DNA from: an uncultured Desulfovibrio sp.
GTDB taxonomy: Bacteria > Desulfobacterota > Desulfovibrionia > Desulfovibrionales > Desulfovibrionaceae
DNA: 32,853 nucleotides
Assembly: GCF_944324525.1 (NCBI RefSeq)
Contig: NZ_CALUWS010000033.1
Coordinates: 1-32,853 of the forward strand
Direction of reading: 5' to 3'
Shown here: positions 6,328 through 12,588 of the stretch, piece by piece
How positions within the stretch are numbered: the first letter of the stretch is position 1
Layout: each line of letters starts with the position of its first letter
Notes under the pieces: generated by a model
Databases searched by the model: none
Told to the model about the DNA's origin: nothing
Seen by the model: only the letters and a program-made list of their open reading frames with translations
Made by a program: the position numbers and the translations under genes

Positions 6328-7998
6328 CTATCCGCCCTTGGGCATGCGGTAGCGGCCGGCCATGGGGACGGACCAGCCGGGGCCGAAGGGGACGCGGCTG
6401 ACGAAGAGGGCGGGCGGGGACTGGCGGCGTTTGAATTCGGATGTGAAGAGCCGCCGCCGGACCTCGCGGGAAAGTTCGCCGTCGCCGTCGGGATGGCCGT
6501 CTTTTTCCCCGAGGGCGGAGCTGGCGAGCAGGCCTTCCAGCACGGGGTCGAGCTGATCGTAGGGGGGGAGGCTGTCCTCGTCCTTCTGGCCGGGACGCAG
6601 CTCGGCGGAGGGGGCCTTGTCGAAAATGGCGGTGGGGATGATCTCCTGTCCGCGGGAGGCGTTGTACCAGCGGCCCACGGCGTAGACTTCGGTCTTGGTC
6701 AGGTCGGCGATGACGGCCAGCGCGCCCACGGCATCCCCGTAGAGGGTGCAGTAGCCCATGCCGCCTTCGCTCTTGTTGCCGGTATTGAGGATGAGCGCCC
6801 GCGCACGGTTGGCCAGGGCGGCGAGCAGGCTGCCGCGGATGCGGGCCTGTATGTTTTCAAAGGTGAGCTCCCCTTCATACGGGGGGAAGCACTCCAGCCC
6901 CGGGGCAAGGCTCTGGCGGTAGCAGTCCATGAGCGGCTCGATGGGCAGGGTGACGGTCTTGACGCCGAGGTTGGCGGCCAGGGCCAGACTGTCGTCCACG
7001 GAGCCCTTGCTGCTGTAGGGAGAGGGCATGAGCACGCCGAAGACGTTTTCGGGCCCGAGGGCTTCGGCGGCCACGCTGCAGACGAGCGCGGAGTCCATGC
7101 CGCCGGACAGGCCCACGATGACGCGTTCGCCGCCGCATTTGCGGACGAAATCGCGTACGCCGAGGGTCAGCGCCCGCCAGACGGCCTCCTCGATGCAGGA
7201 GGCCAGCGGCTGGATGTCGTTGTTTTCGGGAGCGGCGGTGTCCACCACCAGCACGTCTTCGGCAAAGGCCTTGCCGCGCGCGATGAGCTGCCCGGTGGGA
7301 TCGAAGGCCAGACTTTGGCCGCTGAAGATGCGGTTATCGTAGCCGCCGGTAAGGTTGACGGAAAAGAGATGGATATGGTGGCGGGCCGCCACATGGGAGA
7401 GCAGACGCTCGGCCATGCCTTGGGAGCCGATGCTGAAGGGGGCCGCCGAGAGATGGACGATGGCGTCCACGCCGCGCTGGATCAGCTCCATGAGCGGGCT
7501 GTGCCCGCTGGCGTACTGGATCTTCCAGAACGCGCCGTCTTCGGTGGAGGAGTCCTCGCAGAGGACGACGCCCACGCGCCAGCCGCCCACGGAGATGAGG
7601 CCGCAGGTCACGCCCCGGTCGAAATAGCGGGATTCCACATCCTGTCCGCTGCTCTGATAGACCTTGCGGGAAACGGGCTGCCACTGCCCTTTGTGCACCA
7701 GCACCCCGGCGTTGGAGAGCAGCTTTTCGTCGTAGGAGCTGGCCACGGGCGCGCCCACCAGCAGCGGCGGGCCGTCCCGCAGGGCCTCGGCCAGACGGTC
7801 GAGCCCGGCCCGGCAGCCCTGGGCGAAGTCGTCGGCGCGCAGGAAACTGCCCGGCCCGGCCCCGCACAGGGCCAGTTCCGGCGTTACGCAGAGGTCGGCG
7901 CCGCGGGCGGCGGCATCGCAGGCGGCGGCCACAATGCGCTCCACATTGCCGGCCACGTCGCCGGTAACCACATTACATTGCAGCATGGCGATCTTCAT
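6328..7998 (-). CDS. nadE: Glutamine-hydrolysing NAD+ synthetase
   Basis: The enzyme converts deamido-NAD+ to NAD+ using ATP and ammonia released from glutamine. The 556-residue product has the two expected domains. An N-terminal nitrilase-type glutaminase (about 1-270) carries the triad: Glu41 in TPELALCG, Lys in SRKVY near 112, and Cys147 in VVLCEDSS. A C-terminal synthetase (about 280-556) has the ATP pyrophosphatase loop LSGGMDSALV near 298-303 and NKSEGGMGYCTLYGD. The start ATG at 7998 has an AAGGA site upstream and the expected MKIAMLQCN opening strand. It stands alone: repeat-filled spacers lie on both sides. Confidence 0.96.
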   Translation of the reverse strand: MKIAMLQCNVVTGDVAGNVERIVAAACDAAARGADLCVTPELALCGAGPGSFLRADDFAQGCRAGLDRLAEALRDGPPLLVGAPVASSYDEKLLSNAGVLVHKGQWQPVSRKVYQSSGQDVESRYFDRGVTCGLISVGGWRVGVVLCEDSSTEDGAFWKIQYASGHSPLMELIQRGVDAIVHLSAAPFSIGSQGMAERLLSHVAARHHIHLFSVNLTGGYDNRIFSGQSLAFDPTGQLIARGKAFAEDVLVVDTAAPENNDIQPLASCIEEAVWRALTLGVRDFVRKCGGERVIVGLSGGMDSALVCSVAAEALGPENVFGVLMPSPYSSKGSVDDSLALAANLGVKTVTLPIEPLMDCYRQSLAPGLECFPPYEGELTFENIQARIRGSLLAALANRARALILNTGNKSEGGMGYCTLYGDAVGALAVIADLTKTEVYAVGRWYNASRGQEIIPTAIFDKAPSAELRPGQKDEDSLPPYDQLDPVLEGLLASSALGEKDGHPDGDGELSREVRRRLFTSEFKRRQSPPALFVSRVPFGPGWSVPMAGRYRMPKGG

Positions 7999-8231
7999 GG
8001 GAACTATCCTTGGTCATCCTTGTTGAGCAGGGGAACAGCCGGGCGTTGCGTCCTGCGGGCGTGTTCCGGTGGGAAAAGGGAGCTGCGTTTTTAGCGCGTT
8101 TTGCCAAGGAAAAAGGCAAAGCGCGAAGCGACGGCACAGCGACGCCAGCCCAAAGCGAGCGGAAAAACGCGTTTCTTCCGCGAAACGACAGGCCGTATGG
8201 TTTGAACCTGAAAAAGCTCCAAGTGGCTCAA
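7999..8231. repeat. Spacer upstream of nadE containing an inverted copy of module F
   Basis: No gene is visible. From about 8110 to 8212 the minus strand reads CATACGGCCTGTCGTTTCGC, then a TTTTCCGCTC block and GCTGTGCCG, matching the module at 3383-3482 with scattered differences. Near 8085-8115 a CTTTTTCCTTGGCAAAACGC stretch (minus strand) resembles the ends at 12405-12432 and 28430-28450. The nadE promoter must lie in or near this block; I could not pick one out. Confidence 0.6.
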
Positions 8232-8515
8232 TACCCATTTTACAAATAATTCCATAGGATAAAAATTGTCTGTACATGTTGTTTGCGTTTGAGTGCGGGG
8301 TTGCCTCGTCTCCTTGACTCTTTCCCCGGCAAAAGCGCGCTGGGGAAGGGATGGGGGGCTTGGGGGGAAGGGGAACCCCTCCCGCGCTGGCGGCGACCGA
8401 AAGGCGGCCCAAAGGGCCGTGTCCGTTAGGCGACAAAGGAGCCTTACGGACATCGACAGCAGAGCGAGGGGTTCCCCTTCCCCCCAAATAACCAGCGAAT
8501 AGCACAACAAATCTT
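8232..8515 (-). repeat. Composite MITE/REP-like element, inverted copy with one structured unit
   Basis: Read on the minus strand this copy has the same order as the element at 28007-28371: degraded end, TTGGGGGGAAGGGGAACC-type outer arm, one 73-base structured unit, GCGCGGGAGGGGTTCCCC, the C-rich module AGCCCCCCATCCCTTCCC, CCAGCGCGCTTTTGCC, and the AT-rich end with ATTTGTAAAAT. Hairpin 1 of its unit spans 8421-8451 (GTCCGT paired with ACGGAC); hairpin 2 is GGCCC-TTT-GGGCC. The terminal repeats are no longer perfect. It lies between nadE and ubiD. Confidence 0.75.
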
Positions 8516-8527
8516 TGGCGGCGCGCG

Positions 8528-10384
8528 TCAGCCCAGCAGGCCGTGCAGCGGGCCGCCCGGCCCGGCCAGCGCTTCCACCCGGCGGATGGTCTGCGGGTCC
8601 TCTTCCAGCGGCGGGGCGTGGAAGGGTTTGCGGCGGGCGTCCAGCACGAGCGGGGCCTCACAGCCCCAGTGACGGGCATGGGTGCGCCCGTGGACGCCGT
8701 AAACATCCGTTGCCGGGTCGGAGCGAGTAAAGGCCACCCACAGCCAGTTGGACGGCGAGGCCGCGCAAAAGGCCGCATCGTCGCAAACGGTCACGAGGGG
8801 GAAGGCCTCGCGCCGGGGCCAGCGGGCCAGGGCCTCGGTAAGCGCCTCCATGCGCGGGTCCGGTTCGTTGGGGCCGAGATCATGGTGCGGCCCGCGCAGG
8901 ACGAGCAGGCCGGGCCCGGCACAGCGTACGTCGTCGAAGCCTTCCGGCAGGTCGGGCAGATCGCCCAGATCGTCCGGGCCGTTGCCCAGACGCCGCACGG
9001 GTTCGCCCGCGGCGGCCCAGATGAGGCGCGAGCCTTCGTTGAGGCCGAGGCCCGTGTAGTCCAGGGTATCCGTGGTCGTGCGGGTGAGGAAATGCAGGTC
9101 CCGGTCAAAGTGCGTGCGTTCCAGCAGATGCCGCAGAAAGCCCATGACGTCCCGCGCCGAAAGGCCGGGCGCATCCTCGTGCGCGACCAGCAGGACGTAT
9201 TTTGCCAGCGCGGTCTGGGTGGTTCCCAGCAGATGCAGGGCCGCGGTGAGCAGTTCGCGCGGGCGGCGCTGCGCCTCATAGGGGGTGTAGCGTTCGCTGC
9301 CCACGGCCAGCAGCAGCGGATGCACCCCGGCCGCGTCCACGGCATGCACCTCGCGGATGCCCTCGAAGACCTGGGGCACCAGCGCGCCGGTGAGCTCGTG
9401 GATGAAGTCCCCGAACACGGTGTCTTCCTGCGGGGGGCGGCCCACCACCGTGAACGGCCAGATGGCGTCGGGCCGGTGATGTACGGCCGTCACCCTGAGT
9501 ACCGGGAAATCATGCCGCAGGCTGTAGTAGCCGACGTGATCCCCGAAGGGACCTTCGGGCTTGCAGTGCGGGAGGATGTAGCCGCTGAGGCAGAAATCCG
9601 CCTCGGCCAGCACGGGCAGCGGCAAACCGGGGACGCGGGCCATGTCCACGCGGCGGCCGCCCAGCAGCCCGGCGAAACGCAGTTCGGAAAGGCCCTCGGG
9701 GAGCGGCATGACCGCCGCCACGGTCAGCGCCGGGGGGCCGCCCACAAAGACATGCACCGGCAGGGGGCGGCCCTTTTCCAGCGCGGTCGCGTGATGGACG
9801 CCGATACCGCGATGGATCTGGTAGTGCAGGCCCACCTCGTCCTCGGCGTAGTCGTTGCCGCCGAGCTGGACGCGGTACATGCCGAGATTGGAAGCGTCAA
9901 GGCCGGGACGGGCCGGATCTTCCGAGTAGACCAGCGGTAAGGTGATGAAGGGGCCGCCGTCCTGCGGCCAGCTGACCAGGCGGGGCAGATCGGCCACCCG
10001 GCAGCTGTGGGACAGGACAGGGACCGGGCCGCCGCGGCGCAGGCGGGGCAGCATGTGCCGCAGGGCGGGGAGCAGTCCCAGCGAGCGCAGCGGATGCCGC
10101 AGGGCGTCGGCGGGATCGGCCTTGGCGGCGAGCACGCCCTCCACGGCGCGCAGGCTGTGCCGGAAGAGGAAGTGCAGACGCTCGCGAGTGCCGAAAAGAT
10201 TGCCCAACAAGGGGAAGCGCGACCCCTTGACCCGGGTGAAGAGCAGGGCGGGCGCTTTGGCGGCGAAGGCCCGGCGCTGGATGGCGGCCAGTTCCAGATG
10301 GGGGTCGATCTCCGCGTCGATGCGGACAAGGTGCCCCGCGCGTTCCAGATCGGCCACGCATTCCGCCAGACTGCGGTAGCTCAT
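8528..10384 (-). CDS. UbiD-family prenylated-FMN decarboxylase
   Basis: The product (618 residues) belongs to the long branch of the UbiD family, which removes carboxyl groups from aromatic or unsaturated acids using prenylated FMN. The key segments are present: NLGMYRVQLGGND with Asn166 and Arg171, and the active-site EGPFGDHVGYYS with Glu277. The C-terminus is extended by about 120 residues relative to E. coli UbiD (about 497). In bacteria that make menaquinone by the futalosine route, long UbiD-like proteins carry out a late decarboxylation, which would fit a Desulfovibrio, but the exact substrate is an inference and I give no symbol. The ATG at 10384 overlaps the stop of the nudix gene in ATGA, so the two are probably coupled. 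No UbiX-type prenyltransferase is in the window. Confidence 0.9.
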   Translation of the reverse strand: MSYRSLAECVADLERAGHLVRIDAEIDPHLELAAIQRRAFAAKAPALLFTRVKGSRFPLLGNLFGTRERLHFLFRHSLRAVEGVLAAKADPADALRHPLRSLGLLPALRHMLPRLRRGGPVPVLSHSCRVADLPRLVSWPQDGGPFITLPLVYSEDPARPGLDASNLGMYRVQLGGNDYAEDEVGLHYQIHRGIGVHHATALEKGRPLPVHVFVGGPPALTVAAVMPLPEGLSELRFAGLLGGRRVDMARVPGLPLPVLAEADFCLSGYILPHCKPEGPFGDHVGYYSLRHDFPVLRVTAVHHRPDAIWPFTVVGRPPQEDTVFGDFIHELTGALVPQVFEGIREVHAVDAAGVHPLLLAVGSERYTPYEAQRRPRELLTAALHLLGTTQTALAKYVLLVAHEDAPGLSARDVMGFLRHLLERTHFDRDLHFLTRTTTDTLDYTGLGLNEGSRLIWAAAGEPVRRLGNGPDDLGDLPDLPEGFDDVRCAGPGLLVLRGPHHDLGPNEPDPRMEALTEALARWPRREAFPLVTVCDDAAFCAASPSNWLWVAFTRSDPATDVYGVHGRTHARHWGCEAPLVLDARRKPFHAPPLEEDPQTIRRVEALAGPGGPLHGLLG

Positions 10385-10893
10385 GCCCTTTCTCCGCCGC
10401 CCGGCGTGCCGGGCGCATCCGGCTGGATGGGGGCAAGGGCGCGGCGTCCGGCCAGCACCTCACGGAAATGCTCGAGGATGATGCCGTGGTCGAAGCAGAG
10501 CGGCGCGGGCAGGGCGTCCAGGGGATACCAGGCGGCCCGGGCCGCGTCGTCCCCGGCGCACAGCTCTTCGGGATGGGCGGTGCGCCCGACGAAGACCGTG
10601 CTCATGGTGTGGCGGCGAGGATCACGCCAGGGCGCGGAATAGACGCCCAGCAGGCCGGTCAGCTCCACGTCGAGGCTGGTCTCTTCCTTCATTTCTCGGC
10701 GGGCGGCGGCTTCGGCCTGTTCGCCGTCGTCGATGAAGCCGCCCGGCAGGGCATAGCCCAGCGGTTCGTGGCCGCGTTCGATGATGACCACGCCGCGTTG
10801 CGGATCGTGGATGATCACGTCCACCGTGGGCGCGGGATTGGCATAGATCTCATAGGCCTGATGACACAGGGGGCAGGTGACCGTCTTTTTCAT
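10381..10893 (-). CDS. NUDIX hydrolase with N-terminal Cys pair
   Basis: The product (170 residues) has a complete Nudix box, GGFIDDGEQAEAAARREM followed by KEE, fitting G-x5-E-x7-REUxEE with a Ser where the late Gly is usual. An N-terminal CPLC pair (Cys7, Cys10) suggests half of a zinc ribbon, as in NADH-pyrophosphatase-like or ADP-ribose pyrophosphatase relatives. The substrate is probably a nucleoside diphosphate derivative; it cannot be assigned further. The start was set at the ATG at 10893 because GAGGT lies just upstream; a 16-residue upstream extension has no better site. It is the middle gene of an apparent yrdC-nudix-ubiD operon: 51 bases after yrdC, overlapping ubiD by four bases. 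Confidence 0.88.
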   Translation of the reverse strand: MKKTVTCPLCHQAYEIYANPAPTVDVIIHDPQRGVVIIERGHEPLGYALPGGFIDDGEQAEAAARREMKEETSLDVELTGLLGVYSAPWRDPRRHTMSTVFVGRTAHPEELCAGDDAARAAWYPLDALPAPLCFDHGIILEHFREVLAGRRALAPIQPDAPGTPGGGERA

Positions 10894-10944
10894 GCTGACC
10901 TCGTGACAGGGGCTGGTCCGCCAGGCCGCGACGGCCCGCAAGCG

Positions 10945-11640
10945 CTATCCCCGGCAGGCAAAGCCCGCCGCCCGCAGGGCCTGCGCGCTGACGGCTCCGG
11001 CCCGCAGCAGACGCAGCCCGCCGTCCGCCAGCGGTTCCACGATGCTGGAGGGTTGGCCGCCCTGCGGTTCCGGCCCGGCGTCCAGCACGCCGTCGTAGGG
11101 GCCGTCCAGCGGGGCCAGCAGTTCCGGCGGCAGTTCCCGCGCCAGCCGGGCGGCTGGCCGGCCGCTGAGATTGGCGCTGCTGCAGGTCAGGGGCGCGCCC
11201 GCTTCCCGCGAGAGCCGGGCCGTGAGCGGATGCGGCGTCAGCCGCACGGCCAGCTTGCCCGTGGGGCCGCGGACCTGATCCGGCAGGCGGGAGGCCGTCC
11301 CCGGCAGGGGAGAGAGCAGTACGGTGAGCGGGCCGGGCCAGAACTGTTCCAGCAGGCCGCGCGGGGCCTCATCCAGCCGGACGAGGGCCGCAAGCTGACC
11401 CATGCCGCCCGCCAGCACCGGCAGGGGACGCTGGACGGGACGCCGCTTGAGCTGATACACCCGCCGCACCGCGTCCGCAGCGAACAGCGAACAGCCGAGC
11501 CCGTAAAAGGTTTCCGTGGGGAAGGCCCAGACGCCGCCCGCCCGCAGGGCGGCCGCGGCCTCAAGCGGGTCGGCGCTGACGCGCGGGCCCCGGGACGGGA
11601 CTGGCTGTGGGGCGGGATCAGACGGAAAAGAGGGAGACAT
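10945..11640 (-). CDS. YrdC/Sua5-type threonylcarbamoyl-AMP synthase
   Basis: The family makes L-threonylcarbamoyl-adenylate from Thr, bicarbonate and ATP for the t6A modification of ANN-decoding tRNAs. Recognisable segments are FPTETFYGLGCSLF, the basic loop YQLKRRPVQRPLPV (K-R-R-P variant of the KxRP motif), FWPGPLTVLL, VRLTPHPLT and PLTCSSANLSG. It is about 231 residues if the ATG at 11640 is used. The start is uncertain: this ATG shares its bases with the rlmH start on the other strand, its ribosome site is weak, and a TTG 42 bases upstream or internal GTGs about 80-100 bases downstream are also possible. The N-terminal 25 residues are Pro/Ser-rich and not conserved-looking, so a downstream start is plausible. 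No Sua5-specific C-terminal domain is present. Confidence 0.88.
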   Translation of the reverse strand: MSPSFPSDPAPQPVPSRGPRVSADPLEAAAALRAGGVWAFPTETFYGLGCSLFAADAVRRVYQLKRRPVQRPLPVLAGGMGQLAALVRLDEAPRGLLEQFWPGPLTVLLSPLPGTASRLPDQVRGPTGKLAVRLTPHPLTARLSREAGAPLTCSSANLSGRPAARLARELPPELLAPLDGPYDGVLDAGPEPQGGQPSSIVEPLADGGLRLLRAGAVSAQALRAAGFACRG

Positions 11641-12115
11641 GGCAGGCAAACCCTTGCGTATCCTGTGTGTGGGAAAGATCAAGACCGCCTTCTGGAAGGC
11701 GGCCGCCGAACATTACGGCCAGCGTATCCGGCGCTGGCGGCCGCTGGACGTGACGGAAGTGCGCGACGGGGACGCTTCCCTGCCCGTGCCGCGCCGCAAC
11801 GAGCAGGAGGGCAAACGTCTGCTGGAAGCGCTGACCCCGCAGGACATCCCCCTCATCCTCGACGAGCGCGGCGCGAGCCTGACCTCGCCGCAGTTCGCGT
11901 CCCTGCTGCAGGACCTCGACCGCCAGGCCGCCGGGCGGCCCTGTTTCATCATCGGCGGGCCCTTCGGGCTGGATGAACGCATCCGCGCCGCGGGTCGCCG
12001 CACCCTCTGCCTCGGCCCCATGACCCTGCCGCACGAGCTGGCCCGCGTCCTGCTGCTGGAACAGCTCTACCGGGCGGAATGCATCGCCCGCAATATCCCC
12101 TATCATCACGAATGA
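11639..12115 (+). CDS. rlmH: 23S rRNA (pseudouridine1915-N3)-methyltransferase
   Basis: The enzyme methylates pseudouridine 1915 in helix 69 of 23S rRNA on assembled 70S ribosomes, using SAM bound in a SPOUT knot. The 158-residue product matches RlmH in length and in its signatures: ILCVGKIK at the N-terminus, IPLILDERG, FIIGGPFGLDERI, and the knot and C-terminus LGPMTLPHELARVLLLEQLY ending in IPYHHE. The ATG at 11639 has a GAGGGAG site five bases upstream. Its start overlaps head-to-head with the yrdC-type gene. Confidence 0.96.
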   Translation: MAGKPLRILCVGKIKTAFWKAAAEHYGQRIRRWRPLDVTEVRDGDASLPVPRRNEQEGKRLLEALTPQDIPLILDERGASLTSPQFASLLQDLDRQAAGRPCFIIGGPFGLDERIRAAGRRTLCLGPMTLPHELARVLLLEQLYRAECIARNIPYHHE

Positions 12116-12139
12116 GTCGGAAGGCCGGGGTGAGAATTT

Positions 12140-12570
12140 TGTTGGGGGGAAGGGGGGCCCCTCCGCTCTGCTGTCGATGCCTGTAAGGCCTTACGGCCTA
12201 ACAGGCACGGCCCTGCGGGCCGCCTTTCGGTCGCGCTCTGCTGTCGATGCCTGTAAGGCCTTACGGCCTAACAGGCACGGCCCTGCGGGCCGCCTTTCGG
12301 TCGCGCTCTGCTGTCGATGCCCGTAGCTTCCTGCGTCATAACGGGCCCGGTCCTACTGACCGCCCACTCCAACTTTTGTCCGGACGGTGCTGTCCCGTCG
12401 TCTTTTGTTTTGCCTTTTTCAACGTCAAAACGCTCCCTGACAAAAGCGCGCTGGGGAAGGGATGGGGGGCTTGGGGGGAAGGTTTTCGGAAACGCCTTTT
12501 CTCGCTTAGCTACGAAAAGGCTGGGCCCTCCCGCGCCGGCGGAGGGGTTCCCCTTCCCCCCAAAAAATAC
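12140..12570. repeat. Composite repeat with three tandem structured units and an inverted tail
   Basis: After an outer arm (TTGGGGGGAAGGGG) come three units at a 70-base period: 12165-12234 and 12235-12304 are identical, and 12305-12374 is diverged but keeps both hairpins. Hairpin 1 spans 12179-12206, 12249-12276 and 12319-12346. After the third unit lies a module-F-like piece (12381-12432), then the C-rich tail in the opposite orientation (AAAAGCGCGCTGGGGAAGGG from 12442) and a CCTTTTCTCG...CGAAAAGG hairpin module. The block ends with GGTTCCCCTTCCCCCC before the STT3 gene stop. It fills the 473-base spacer between convergent genes. Confidence 0.85.
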
Positions 12571-12588
12571 GCTACTGCGCCAAAGCTC

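Noticed and set aside
5684-6352. Open frames across the nadE-glpX spacer
   Set aside because: They cross tandem repeats and palindromes in several frames and strands, with no ribosome site or protein signature.
6325-8094. 589-codon open frame on the plus strand
   Set aside because: It is antisense to nadE and has no recognisable protein features.
7999-8527. Small proteins on either strand in the nadE-ubiD spacer
   Set aside because: The frames coincide with dispersed repeats that occur in other spacers in different frames and orientations.
12165-12374. Tandem 70-bp units as a CRISPR array
   Set aside because: The units abut with no unique spacers between conserved repeats; variation lies within paired stems instead.
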